Positions 24,124 to 36,687 of a stretch of 64,000 nucleotides of DNA are shown here, piece after piece. The notes beneath the pieces are model-generated. The model ran no database searches and had not been told where the DNA came from. It worked only from the letters and a program-made list of their open reading frames with translations. This DNA comes from Hypomesus transpacificus. Taxonomy: Eukaryota; Chordata; Actinopteri; Osmeriformes; Osmeridae. Both the position numbers and the translations under genes were made by a program. Positions within the stretch are counted from its first letter, which is position 1; every line of letters starts with the position of its first letter. The stretch covers positions 7,600,072-7,664,071 of the forward strand of contig NC_061071.1 in assembly GCF_021917145.1 (NCBI RefSeq), read 5' to 3'.

Positions 24124-24874
24124 AAAACGGTGCAACGTTGAAATAATGAACGAGACATTTTGTTTGAATACAGTTAATATCTTTATAAAAAATATATTAA
24201 GGTGTGGGTGTGCTTTTGAATATTTTATACATTCATGTGTCAATCTTGCATTGAAGTATTTGCATTTTATGGATTTCAATGAACAAATATACATTTACAA
24301 TGAAAACATTTATAATTTTAAATATGCGAAGGAAAAACAGGAGCACATTGCACATTAAAATATAAGAATCTTAAATTAAAGTAAACTACACTGCACTAAA
24401 ATGTTTTGAAGACATGTTAGGTAATATGAAACTATTCATGCAATGACATGACAGTGTAAATAAAGTGCAAAAAGTGCCAATCATGTTGATTTTTGAATTA
24501 GAAATGAGAATTCAACATTTTCAATTGTAAACAGTAAAATAATAACAGTTTGCCTCGATATAATCAAATGCTAAACATTTTAAAACTCAGATCTGAGGCG
24601 ATTATTACATTTATTTGCCACAAGGGAGAGCTGTTGAATCGTTGTCTTGGTTACCTGGTTGAGGGTGACAGATGATGAAAACATCTTCTGTAGCCAGGCT
24701 GCATCACTGTGTCCAATATCAATGAATAAATGTATTCACCCAATAACCTATAGTTATTTACTTATTTAAAACTTCTATCTATCCACACAAAGGTACGTAA
24801 ACACTGCAAACACTACTATTAGATTAGTACATTTCACATCCAGTTGTAGCCTATTAGATGAGTTGAACACATGT
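24124..24874. other. Spacer between the two V-C OX-2-like genes
   Basis: AT-rich sequence with no coding potential. It contains the upstream region of the middle OX-2-like gene and the 3' UTR of the next one (minus-strand AATAAA at 24,610-24,615). Confidence 0.5.
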
Positions 24875-27031
24875 TTACACAATTCCTTTTCCTTTTACAC
24901 AAAATGATACAGATTGACCTTTTAGTATCCTCTTTATGACATAGGAAATGAGCAAGAGAAAAGGAACGCAGAGGATGATTGTCAATGCAATCCCACCATG
25001 AAACCGGCCGTCATCTGGAAAGTGAAACAAAAGGTTCCAGTGAGGTGAGACAGCATTTCCAGTGAAGAGGGACATGGGATTTGCTTGCTAGATAGTCAGT
25101 AATATTAAGAGGCACTTTCTCTGGATTCTAGCCTGACGTTGTCATACTCATAATTCTAGTCAGAATATGAGTCTGAAAACTCTCCGTTGGGCTGTGACTA
25201 TATGGGGCGTGTGTCAACCGAGCTCGTAAAACAAATGCCTCTTCTTGTTGGGTCATTATGCTTCAAATTGCTGCAATTAGTTAGTGAAAATAAAACCTAA
25301 TTGCCCAGATAACAACACTGTATTACCAGCATAGTACATGCTGGTTATGATGCTGTACAAGTTTGCTTACTACTATAATTTTACTGTACACTACCTGAAA
25401 TGGACATGCAATGAAATGAAATTAAACGTACTGTAACTAAATAACATAAACATGTATTGTTTTTGTTATTTAGTCACAGGAATCATTATTACGGCTGTGT
25501 GATGAACTTCAAAACACAGTATTGATGTTCTAATGTCCATTGTAGAGATAGCTGTACTTCACTGACCCACTGTCACAATGTGTATCTGGATATGCATCAT
25601 ACACATTACATACCCTTGTCATTCTCTGTCTGCCCTTCATGGATGATGGGCAGCAGGATCCTCTCATGCTTTTGTCCTTTCGTCCCATTGTTTACAAGAC
25701 AGTCCACAAAGCCCCCTGACTGTGGCGACAGGCGAAGAGTGAGGTTGCTTGTAGTGGTGGCTGTTTGGTCGGCATTCAAAACTGTTCCCTGGCTCGGTTC
25801 TGTGTTGGCTGACGTAATCCAGGTGATAACAGGAGCTGGTTTTCCCGTGGCTGAGCATGACACTACAACTTCTGTGCCTGTCTTAAGGTGAGGGGGAGTC
25901 TGTGACTTTGCGGTTTTCACTTCAGATATACCTTCAGATAATATAAGAAAGAACGTGTTTAAGTGTCATCCGAATAATTAACAGCGTATAGGTCGTATTA
26001 TTAGCTTAATGACCTACACTGAGAGCAGGCAAAACAGTCGGGAAACTATTACTAATGAGTGTTTTCATTGAATTCTCTACATCTATAAATGTTAAGCCAA
26101 CCTTAGTGTATATACAGTTGGAGGATATTTCACTATCACTTAATCCTTACGTACACACAGACACACACACGTCATAGACACACACACACACACATATAGC
26201 ATGGATAGGTATATTTTACATATACATGTTTTCATATATAACTTTCTATATAGCCTATCCATGCACTTTTCTCACAATAAATGATTTAAACGTCAAAAAT
26301 CATTGAGAACAAAAATGATTATCCCTAACGACTATTAGAAAAGCTGGTTAATTCATTAACACACGTCAAGCTCTATTTAAACACCTGTTTTACAATATCG
26401 GCCCTTGCAATTTACACTTTCAATTAAAGAGCTATACGGTAATGCACAGCAAGGGCTAAATGTCTGCAGTCAAATCAAATGGAACAGGTGAATTGTGCCC
26501 CTTTCAGTGAAATACCTTGTACAGTGAGGCAGGTCTGCTTCCGTATAGATCCACTGGGATACACATTAAAGCTACAAATGTAGCAAGCCTCGTCGTTCCA
26601 TGTTACGTTCTTTACGATTATAGACGTTGAGTTGAGAGATGCCTTGGTGAGAAGTACCCTGCCTTGGTGTGGGCCGATGATTTGCGTTCCAAATCGTTTA
26701 CTAAATGTTGCCAAGGTCTCCACGGAGTCGTCTGAAAACAACCTCTGCCAAGTTACCTGTAGAACACCTGTCGAATCCGCAAGGTTGCAGCTGAACGATG
26801 AGGCTTCGCCGAAGACCGACGTCGTGTCTCCATTCGCCACGACGTTGAACGACAACGCTGTAAATTTGGAAATGCATTTTTTTAGTTTAATTGGCCAACA
26901 CGACTAGCTTTATTTGAGAGGTGCCATCTTAATTGGGCTTTATAAATGGACATTAACATTTTGACTCGACTAACCAATATAAATGGACAATTACCTTTCG
27001 ACAGTAAGCAAAATAAAATAACAGACTTCAT
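24875..27031 (-). CDS. OX-2/CD200-like membrane glycoprotein, V-C type, 278 aa, short tail
   Basis: Exons are 26995-27031 (start of signal peptide, MKSVILFCLLSK), 26516-26857 (V), 25614-25931 (C-type) and 24875-25014 (membrane span and tail to a TAA stop). The total is 837 nt, 279 codons. The V domain ends NDEACYICSFNVYP...KQTCLTV, the CD200 signature; it has SFSCNL at the first cysteine and LQVTWQR in strand C. The C domain has VVVSCSATGKPAPVITW and FVDCLV. The membrane segment is IALTIILCVPFLLLISYVI, followed by KRILKGQ and about 14 more residues with no tyrosine motif. The last exon contains a possible internal donor (TTTTGT|GTAAAA), so a spliced longer tail cannot be excluded. It is the third CD200-type gene in the cluster and points the same way as the others. 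Confidence 0.8.
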
Positions 27032-27625
27032 TCTTCGGTAGACTGTGCCTTTCTATATCCTGTATACAAAAACATTGGACCTTTAAATAACGAGTCAATC
27101 AAGAACGGAAAAGCCCTATCACTGTGCCTTACTGTCATGTAACCACGGTATTTTCCCGGAAAACTCCTGAGTCAGAGCTTGTTGACTCACTGCATGATTA
27201 GGGTAGATTTATTGGTCATTGCTATAGATTTCAAAAATGATACTCAAATATCACGTGACAGTGCTTTTATAATGGTCGAGACTCATCATAATGAAACTGA
27301 ACGCACGTACCATGTCGGACAGATCACACGTAACAGATACTTGAAAGAAACAGGATTAGGTTAAATCATTTTTGAATTTGTATTTTTTCAAATGTGTTAA
27401 CATTTAGAAAGGTACATTAATACAGTATTGTGTCGTTTGTTGTATCCACAAAGTGTCTGTAGGCTATATCCTGACCTCTACAATTCTGCAATTCTACATG
27501 GACAATACACATTGACAGGGCTCTCAGTCTCACGCATTTGCCGTGAGACACGCATTTCACCAATTTCTCACGCTCTCACACAACACCGCATTTCTCACGC
27601 TGAGAAGTAAGGGATACCTTGTCTC

Positions 27626-28955
27626 CAGTGGCGTAACTATAGGGAGTGCAAGGAGTGCAGCTGCACTAGGGCCCGTGGCGAAAGGGGGCCCGTCCTCGAT
27701 CTCACCGTTAAATTGAGACAACTTGACCGGGCCCCTTGAGGCAATCTGACCGGGCCCCTTGCACCGCTGTAAAACCGTAAGTTGAAGATCCCATATGATC
27801 CAGTGTTATCAATTCGCAAACATTTCTCAATTATGGTGTCAGTTATTCAGAATTATGAGCTATCACCTGCCCAATAAACATTTTAAAAACAGTCAGTGTT
27901 AACAAAAGCAAATAATTAATTTTTCCTCATTTGCCTTTTGCTGAATGAAACAAATGTCGTTTTTATTAAGTAATATTGCCCTCGAAAAATAGCAAGGATG
28001 TCTGGGTAATATTGTTGTCAAAGATTCCCGCCCACCCACACACGATTGTTCCCATCCAGTTGTTGGAATACCACAGACAGTTGTTGTTGGGATACTACAG
28101 TTGTGTTGCATTAGCGTTTTGAAGCGAATTAGGCTACCCCATGCCATGCCCTTTAACATAAAAGTGGCTCCAGAAAGCGGCAGGAACGAAAAGAGCAATT
28201 TGTAAGTGGGGCAAAGCTGTCAAAACTATCCTCATTTGGATTGTGGCGAAGCGTGTTGAAGAGGACGCTACGTCTGACCCCCAGCTCGGCAACAGCAATG
28301 AGTGTGAAACTCAGCCACCAGGGTAGGCTAATAATTACATAACGTTTACTGTCTGGTGTATGCAGTTGACATGGCTATTAAACGTCATAAAAATGCACAT
28401 ATAGGCCTAGGCTACCAGGCAGCGGCCAGGTTAGATATAGTAAACTATGTGCAGGATGTAGTCGGAAAATAGCTGAAGCTAGATAGACTAAATGTAAACT
28501 AGCATATTTAACGAACATAAAATCAAATATTCACCATCGAAGTGACAGTTTTTTTTACTAGTACCCAGATAGCACACATGACAGATCGAAACGTCATTCA
28601 TAACGTTGGATAAGCCTTGGTAAATGATCAGATTTTCTTCTCATCTCTGTGCTCTATTTCAAATGTCGCAGATACGTCGGCTCATGACTGACTGTTCCAT
28701 TATACTCATTCCGTGTTGTAGCAAGCATAATCTAGAGCCAGAGACTCGCGAGTCAGAGCCGTTCACTTTTGAAAACCGTAATCTATCTTCACATAGAAGG
28801 AGCAGTCGTTACCCTTAATTGTACATCATGAGTAGCCTAAATTTCCTTGCGCATCGCTAAACTGAAAACTCAATAATTTCGCCTGACGATAGGTCGGTAA
28901 GGGGCCCGTTGGTGAGATCTGCACTCGGGCCCGCCAAGTCCTTGTTACGCCGCTG
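27626..28955. mobile_element. hAT-family DNA transposon, 1330 bp, internally degenerate
   Basis: The element starts CAGTGGCGTAAC and ends with the inverted GTTACGCCGCTG, and is flanked on both sides by the perfect 8-bp duplication CTTGTCTC (27618-27625 and 28956-28963). Eight-bp duplications and CAG..GGCGTA ends are typical of hAT elements. GGGCCC-rich sequence lies just inside both ends. Around 28,155-28,315 the plus strand encodes a basic stretch (SGSRKRQERKEQF...KLSKLSSF) reminiscent of the N-terminus of ZMYM1-like hAT transposases, then needs a frame change, so the element is probably non-autonomous. Confidence 0.85.
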
Positions 28956-28963
28956 CTTGTCTC

Positions 28964-29475
28964 GGCTATTAATAGACGAGGCGCAGTTTTCTGCTGAGTT
29001 GAGAGCTTTCTAGAGTTATACAGAGTTAAATGCGCATACATTATGTGATGTCCAAATTATTTGTAAATTTATTGAAGGCAGAACCATTGATGCCAGCGTT
29101 GGCAGGAGAGTATACGTCATTTTGCTTTGCACCTCGATAAAACACATTTCTAATTTACCTAATCCTCTATTGGATGTCTCATTGACAGACAATTCAATCT
29201 GAAAAAACACCCACCAAACAGAATAAAAACATCTGATTTACACAATTTCTGTCGACAAGTTTATCCGACCCTAACGCATGTTTTATGATATGAGAAATGT
29301 TATGTAGCGTAGTTAGTTAGTATATTTAAGTGACAACCCACTGACCACCCAGAATAATAAATCGTGGTTAGCTGGTCAACCTGAAATTTCACTTTCATTT
29401 CTATTGCTCTTCTCAAGGGCTTGCCATTTTGTGGTCAAGAGAATTCTCAAGGGTATGTGGAGAGAAGTTTATTGT

Positions 29476-29506
<31 letters not shown>

Positions 29507-29968
29507 GGGAGGGGGGGGGGGATTGGAAGAGAGACAAAGAAGTAATGTTACTGGCAATACAAAGTTTAGTATATAAATTCCCATCTGAAAGAAGGAAGTG
29601 ATTCTGTGACTCAACTCACAAAGCTACAGTAGCAGGAGAGGCCACACCACAATTTATGTGCCAGGAAAATACAGGTCGTTCCTTGACACTGACTACTGAA
29701 CTATGCTGTTCTGATCTTTGACTTTCTGCTGCACTTTCAATATATTCAATTTGTATGTAGCTTAGAATCAGCAGAATAGTTTTTAATGTAAAATGTATGA
29801 GACTGACATCTGGTGGCGAGTATTGATACTGGAGTAATTTGGTACACAATAATCACAAGAATGTGCTGTAGACTTTCCCATTCTCCTGAACATAGTGTGT
29901 CCCAAACCAGTGAAGTGGACCATGCTAAGAGTCTAAAAGAGTTGTGACCAGTGTGTATCTTGTATCAG
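28964..29968. other. Spacer between the hAT element and single-Ig copy 1
   Basis: Contains a second ISRE-like motif (TTTCACTTTC at 29,387-29,396), a GT microsatellite running into a G tract (29,474-29,521) and sequence from about 29,520 that matches the 3' flank found in each unit of the single-Ig array (AAGAGAGACAAAGAAGTAATG...). No coding exon seen. Confidence 0.5.
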
Positions 29969-31846
29969 TCAGTCATCATCAGCACAGGGAAAGTCCAGTT
30001 GGACAGTTGAGTACAGCCCATTGGTTGTCTGTATGAATGTGCTGTACGGCTCAATATCTTGCACCTCCTAAAAGACACAAGCAAAGAAGACTCATCAATC
30101 AACAAGTATAAACACATTTCATGTATTCATGGAACATTTAAAGGCATAATCATTGATGCCATGTACTGAAGTGCTGTGAAATCACTTGAGCTCATAAAGA
30201 CATCATGTTTTACTTGAAACTCAGTGGAAGGGACACAGTTTTGCTGGTGAAGTTTCCTTTTGAGCAAAAAAAAGAAAAGAGAAAAGAATGAACACAGTGG
30301 TAAATAATAGGCTTATGTAACAATGTCTCTAGCACTGTTTGTCTGCTAGACAAACTAGACAACAAGTGAAAAGACCTATAGTGGTTAAGATTGAGATGGT
30401 AACCTGTCACTCAACAAAAGTAGGTCATTTATCTTTCATGCATGTCTTCAAGGTGCCGTGTATGTTGGCACCTTGTATGTTGGCACACAAGTTAGCAGGT
30501 GCGTTGTATTTGCAAAACACAAATGTATTTACTATATTAAGGCAAGAGCTAATGAGTGGTCATTAACAAAGCAAGATCATCTGGTGACTTGAATCACCAG
30601 TTTACAGAATGAGTCGTCATTGTCATCCTTTTCTGTTCTTTTTGAGTGAGCTAATCTCTTACCAGAGATGTATTTTCTTCAGAGTTACTCCAACAAAGAC
30701 AACAGCAACCATGGTCACTGCCAAGCCTCCCATCATCATCATCATCATCATCACATTAGGGTAGGGGCCTTCTTCAGTCATAGATGCATGAAATTCTGCG
30801 TACGGCAAGCAAGGTTATGTGTTTTACACTATTTATGTTGATCTTGTTTGTCTCATCAATAATGATTATGATCATAATTATTATATTAACTAACTACATG
30901 CTCTTATTGTTCTTCTCTTTGGGACTTATTTGGTTTCACAATGTATGCTACATGTTTGGCTACCCGCAATGTTTGGGGCTATCTCGTTGTTATGATCAGT
31001 GACCTATGCACTTTTGTAAACTCTCTCCTGGAAGTTGCTTTGGATAAAAGCATCTGCTAAATGCATACATGTAAATGTAAATATTACTGAGAACTTGATG
31101 ACAGACTGTACAATGTATGTTTTACACAGAACACAATGCAGTAGCAGCAGTACTTAATAACTTTAATCTATGGAACACTTACCTTTGTAAGAAACACTGA
31201 TATTTGTGAAATTTGTTCCTCCATGAAAGACACACTGACATTTGTAGTTCCCTTCATCAGATGCTGTTGGATGTATGAAGTGTAAAAATGTTCTTTCCTT
31301 CTCTACGTGCATGGTGACTCTGGAGACACAACTTGTGTGTATTTTATTAATGTCAAATCGATACGAAATTGCACATCCATATGTCAAATTATTCACTGTA
31401 TGTATCTCACAATTGACAGCAAGCATTTCCTCAAATGATAGGTGGGTGCATATAGGAGTGGAATTTGACATTTCTGAGAGCACAAAATAGAGAGTTTCTG
31501 GAAAAAATGAATAAAAGGCACATCGATATTATTAGTGGATGATGGGATAGACTGGGAATACTCTATGCTCAAATCATATTTGTTAAGTAAAACGATATTT
31601 GATTATCTACTGTTATCATTATTATAGGCATTATCTGTGTGTTGCTTTGTTCAAAAGTGTCAGCTAAATTAATACAATGTAAAATGTATGTGTACTGAAT
31701 CTACAGGGACAAGAATGCAGGAACAAGTTACAAAGAAAATGCAGGGAATCATTCAAATGAAACTATTATCTGGACTTACCCTCAATGGCTGTGTACATTC
31801 CCTGCAGTCCCAAAAGCACAACAAACCTGAATGCACTTTTCCACAT
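29969..31846 (-). CDS. Single-Ig-domain type I membrane receptor, array copy 1, full tail, 218 aa
   Basis: Exons are 31780-31846 (signal, MWKSAFRFVVLLGLQGMY), 31183-31497 (Ig), 30663-30795 (membrane), 30214-30256 and 29969-30067 (tail). The total is 657 nt, 219 codons. The Ig domain has six cysteines (39, 52, 64, 79, 109, 111) and ends SDEGNYKCQCVF. An N-terminal cysteine plus a strand-C cysteine recalls BTLA, but overall similarity is low and I do not assign orthology. The membrane exon carries seven consecutive Met codons from an ATG repeat. Only in this copy does the last exon encode a full tail, EVQDIEPYSTF...NGLYSTVQLDF, whose GLYSTV is ITIM-like with a non-canonical Gly at -2. A fish interspersed-repeat fragment (31,034-31,079) is present only in this copy's intron. 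Confidence 0.78.
31034..31079 (-). repeat. Fragment of the teleost interspersed repeat, reverse orientation
   Basis: Contains TTTGGATAAAAGCATCTGCT and ends AAATGCATACATGTAAATGTAA, the reverse complement of the element's 5' end. It lies in the intron between the Ig and membrane exons of array copy 1 and is missing from copies 2-4. Confidence 0.65.
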
Positions 31847-32371
31847 TCTACCCAGTAAAACCAACTAACCAATATATTATTCTGTGGACCTGTCTGTCTG
31901 GATGTCAACTCAAAGTTTCAGGCTAAATATTGATGCAGAGCAAGACACGTTCACCCTTGAACAAGCTCCGTCTCCCCAAACACACAAACTAAGGGGTTAT
32001 GTTTTAAGAGTCTCAGCACTGTCGCTTGTTTCCGACCTAAAAAACACGTACAGAAACTTGTGCAGGAGGAAGTGGTATTTGATGTATTGAGGAGTCTGTG
32101 GGTCTGTGGGCTCTATAAGTATATGACAATGGGGTAGATAGCTGTGCAGCCCTGGCAACTACTATTCACTGCTCAACGTTTATTTTCAGTTTTAGCAACA
32201 TTAGGAAACCACATGTGCACATGTTCTTGGTAACTCAGATGAAGGGTGCAAAGTCACTTTTATTAATAATAAATGAGACAACATTGTATTTGTTAATTAC
32301 ACATGTCACAGTAAACAATTTAGGTGCAACATGATTCTGTGATTATCAGAAATATTGATTATTGAGTGGGT

Positions 32372-32388
32372 GGGGGGGGGGGGGGGGG
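32372..32388 (+). repeat. Poly-G tract flanked by G triplets (array unit; also 34,794-34,807 and 37,213-37,227)
   Basis: Runs of 17, 14 and 15 G sit at the same place in each unit, with GAGTGGGT before and AGTGGGGCGG after. They could form G-quadruplex on the plus strand. Length differences between otherwise identical units reflect slippage or homopolymer miscounts. Confidence 0.8.
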
Positions 32389-32593
32389 AGTGGGGCGGAA
32401 ACCAATATTGATAAGTAATGAAGTTGGAAGAGAGCCAAAGAAGTAATGTTACTGGAAAGTGGTTGGGAAGCAGACTATGGTAAGAGTCAAAAAGAGTTGT
32501 GACCAGTGTGTATAGTATAAGTCAGTCGTCATCATCAGCACAGGGAGTTCAACTGGATGACCAGCTGGGCAGTTGAGTACAGCCCATTGGTTC

Positions 32594-34268
32594 TCAATAT
32601 GAATGTGTTGTACGGCTCGTTGGCTCAATATCCTGCACCTTCTAAAAGACACAAGCAAAGCAGTCTCACTGAGCAATCAACCAACATGACTTAGAATAAA
32701 CACATTTTATGTACAGTACCAGTCAAAAGTTTGGACACATTTTGGGAAAATGTGTCCAAACTTTTGACTGGTACTGTATTCATGGACATTTAAAGGCATA
32801 ATCATTGATACCCTATACCGAAGTGCTGTGAATTCATTTGAGTTCATAAAGACATCATGTTTTACGTGAAACTCTTTGGAAGGGACACAGTTTTGCTGGT
32901 GAAGTTTCCTTTTGGGCAAAAAAGAAAAGAGAAAAGAATGAACACAGTGGTAAATAATAGGCCTATGTAACAATGTCTCTAGCACTGTTTGTCTGCTTTA
33001 AGGGGTATAAGCATACTGTTCTCATAACCGCTCTGACACACTAGACGAGAAGTGAAAGGACCTATAGTGGTTAAGATTGAAATGGAGACCTACAACCTGT
33101 CCATCTCTAATTATATCTTAGCATGTGCGTTGTATTTGAAACACACAAATGTATTTACTATATTAAGGCAAGCGCTAATGAGTGGTCATTAACATAGCAA
33201 GATAATCTGGTGACTTGAATCACCAGTTTACAGAATGAGTCGTCATTGTCATCCTTTTCTGTTCTTTTTGAGTGAGCTAATCTCTTACCAGAGATGTATT
33301 TTCTTCAGAGTTACTCCAACAAGTACAACAGCAACCATGGTCACTGCCAAACCTCCCATCATCACCGTCACATTAGGGTAGTAGGGGCCTTCTTCAGTCA
33401 TAGACGCATGAGATTCTGCGTGCGGAAAGCAAGGTTTTGTGTTTTACACTATTTATGTTGATCTTGTTTGTCTCATTAATAATAATTATCATCATAATGA
33501 TCATAATACTGAGAACTTGATGACACACTGTACATTGTAAGTTGAACACAGAACACAATGCAGTAGCAGCAGTACTTAATAACTTTAATCTATGGAACAC
33601 TTACCTTTGTAAGAAACACTGATATTTGTGAAATTTGTTCCTCCATGAAAGATACACTGACATTTGTAGTTCCCTTCATCAGATGCTGTTGGATGTATGA
33701 AGTGTAAAAATGTTCTTTCCTTCTCTACGTGCATGGTGACTCTGGAGACACAACTTGTGTGTATTTTATTAATGTCAAATCGATACGCAATTGCACATCC
33801 ATATGTCAAATTATTCACTGTATGTATCTCACAATTGACAGCAAGCATTTCCTCAAATGATGGGTAGGTGCATATAGGAGTGGAATTTGACATTTCTGAG
33901 AGCACAAAATAGAGAGTTTCTGGAAAAAATGAATAAAAGGCACATCGATATTATTAGTGGATGATGGGATAGACTGGGAATACTCTATGCTCAAATCATA
34001 TTTGTTAAGTAAAACGATATTTGATTATCTACTGTTATCATTATTATAGGCATTATCTGTGTGTTGCTTTGTTCAAAAGTGTCAGCTAAATTAATACAAT
34101 GTAAAATGTATGTGTACTGAATCTACAGGGACAAGAATGCAGGAACAAGTTACAAAGAAAATGCAGGGAATCATTCAAATGAAACTATTATCTGGACTTA
34201 CCCTCAATGGCTGTGTACATTCCCTGCAGTCCCAAAAGCACAACAAACCTGAATGCACTTTTCCACAT
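32594..34268 (-). CDS. Single-Ig receptor, array copy 2, truncated tail, 199 aa
   Basis: Exons are 34202-34268, 33605-33919, 33289-33415, 32866-32908 and 32594-32641, summing to 600 nt (200 codons). Signal and Ig exons are almost identical to copy 1. The membrane exon reads GPYYPNVTVMMGGLAVTMVA without the Met run. In the last exon an 8-bp insertion (AACGAGCC after GATATTGAGCC) shifts the frame, so the tail ends KVQDIEPTSRTTHSY-stop. The LYSTAQL-encoding sequence still exists downstream in another frame but is not translated. It is probably expressed as a membrane protein lacking the tyrosine motif seen in copy 1. Confidence 0.75.
32714..32776. mobile_element. 63-bp Tc1-type terminal-repeat palindrome (array copy 2)
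   Basis: CAGTACCAGTCAAAAGTTTG... forms a perfect 30-bp inverted repeat around a GGG loop, flanked by TA on both sides. The arm resembles the terminal repeat of Tc1/mariner elements common in fish. The homologous site in copy 1 (ATGTATTCATGG) is empty. It lies in the intron before the last exon. Confidence 0.8.
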
Positions 34269-35012
34269 TCTACCCAGTAAAACCAACTAACCAATATATT
34301 ATTCTGTGGACCTGTCTGTCTGGATGTCAACTCAAAGTTTCAGGCTAAATATTGATGCAGAGCAAGACACGTTCACCCTTGAACAAGCTCCGTCTCCCCA
34401 AACACACAAACTAAGGGGTTATGTTTTAAGAGTCTCAGCACTGTCGCTTGTTTCCGACCTAAAAAACACGTACAGAAACGTGTGCAGGAGGAAGTGGTAT
34501 TTGATGTATTGAGGAGTCTGTGGGTCTGTGGGCTCTATAAGTATATGACAATGGGGTAGATAGCTGTGCAGCCCTGGCAACTACTATTCACTGCTCAACG
34601 TTTATTTTCAGTTTTAGCAACATTAGGAAACCACATGTGCACATGTTCTTGGTAACTCAGATGAAGGCTGCAAAGTCACTTTTATTAATAATAAATGAGA
34701 CAACATTGTATTTGTTAATTACACATGTCACAGTAAACAATTTAGGTGCAACATGATTCTGTGATTATCAGAAATATTGATTATTGAGTGGGTGGGGGGG
34801 GGGGGGGAGTGGGGCGGAAACCAATATTGATAAGTAATGAAGTTGGAAGAGAGCCAAAGAAGTAATGTTACTGGAAAGTGGTTGGGAAGCAGACTATGGT
34901 AAGAGTCAAAAAGAGTTGTGACCAGTGTGTATAGTATAAGTCAGTCGTCATCATCAGCACAGGGAGTTCAACTGGATGACCAGCTGGGCAGTTGAGTACA
35001 GCCCATTGGTTC

Positions 35013-36687
35013 TCAATATGAATGTGTTGTACGGCTCGTTGGCTCAATATCCTGCACCTTCTAAAAGACACAAGCAAAGCAGTCTCACTGAGCAATCAAC
35101 CAACATGACTTAGAATAAACACATTTTATGTACAGTACCAGTCAAAAGTTTGGACACATTTTGGGAAAATGTGTCCAAACTTTTGACTGGTACTGTATTC
35201 ATGGACATTTAAAGGCATAATCATTGATACCCTATACTGAAGTGCTGTGAATTCATTTGAGTTCATAAAGACATCATGTTTTACGTGAAACTCTTTGGAA
35301 GGGACACAGTTTTGCTGGTGAAGTTTCCTTTTGGGCAAAAAAGAAAAGAGAAAAGAATGAACACAGTGGTAAATAATAGGCCTATGTAACAATGTCTCTA
35401 GCACTGTTTGTCTGCTTTAAGGGGTATAAGCATACTGTTCTCATAACCGCTCTGACACACTAGACGAGAAGTGAAAGGACCTATAGTGGTTAAGATTGAA
35501 ATGGAGACCTACAACCTGTCCATCTCTAATTATATCTTAGCATGTGCGTTGTATTTGAAACACACAAATGTATTTACTATATTAAGGCAAGCGCTAATGA
35601 GTGGTCATTAACATAGCAAGATAATCTGGTGACTTGAATCACCAGTTTACAGAATGAGTCGTCATTGTCATCCTTTTCTGTTCTTTTTGAGTGAGCTAAT
35701 CTCTTACCAGAGATGTATTTTCTTCAGAGTTACTCCAACAAGTACAACAGCAACCATGGTCACTGCCAAACCTCCCATCATCACCGTCACATTAGGGTAG
35801 TAGGGGCCTTCTTCAGTCATAGACGCATGAGATTCTGCGTGCGGAAAGCAAGGTTTTGTGTTTTACACTATTTATGTTGATCTTGTTTGTCTCATTAATA
35901 ATAATTATCATCATAATGATCATAATACTGAGAACTTGATGACACACTGTACATTGTAAGTTGAACACAGAACACAATGCAGTAGCAGCAGTACTTAATA
36001 ACTTTAATCTATGGAACACTTACCTTTGTAAGAAACACTGATATTTGTGAAATTTGTTCCTCCATGAAAGACACACTGACATTTGTAGTTCCCTTCATCA
36101 GATGCTGTTGGATGTATGAAGTGTAAAAATGTTCTTTCCTTCTCTACGTGCATGGTGACTCTGGAGACACAACTTGTGTGTATTTTATTAATGTCAAATC
36201 GATACGAAATTGTACATCCATATGTCAAATTATTCACTGTATGTATCTCACAATTGACAGCAAGCATTTCCTCAAATGATGGGTAGGTGCATATAGGAGT
36301 GGAATTTGACATTTCTGAGAGCACAAAATAGAGAGTTTCTGGAAAAAATGAATAAAAGGCACATCGATATTATTAGTGGATGATGGGATAGACTGGGAAT
36401 ACTCTATGCTCAAATCATATTTGTTAAGTAAAACGATATTTGATTATCTACTGTTATCATTATTATAGGCATTATCTGTGTGTTGCTTTGTTCAAAAGTG
36501 TCAGCTAAATTAATACAATGTAAAATGTATGTGTACTGAATCTACAGGGACAAGAATGCAGGAACAAGTTACAAAGAAAATGCAGGGAATCATTCAAATG
36601 AAACTATTATCTGGACTTACCCCCAATGGCTGTGTACATTCCCTGCAGTCCCAAAAGCACAACAAACCTGAATGCACTTTTCCACAT
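35013..36687 (-). CDS. Single-Ig receptor, array copy 3, truncated tail, 199 aa
   Basis: Exons are 36621-36687, 36024-36338, 35708-35834, 35285-35327 and 35013-35060, 600 nt. It is nearly identical to copy 2. Differences include TISYR in place of AIAYR and CQCVF in place of CQCIF in the Ig domain, and AIG instead of AIE at the end of the signal exon. It carries the same 8-bp insertion and early stop in the last exon. Confidence 0.75.
35133..35195. mobile_element. 63-bp Tc1-type terminal-repeat palindrome (array copy 3)
   Basis: Identical in structure and relative position to the palindrome at 32714-32776: 30-bp arms, GGG loop, TA on both sides. Present because the whole unit was duplicated. 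Confidence 0.8.

Noticed and set aside
31884-32090. 68-codon plus-strand open frame repeated in all four array units (MDLSVWMST...)
   Set aside because: It lies upstream of the signal exon on the opposite strand. Its repetition comes from the tandem duplication, and it has no domain, splice or start context that supports a gene.
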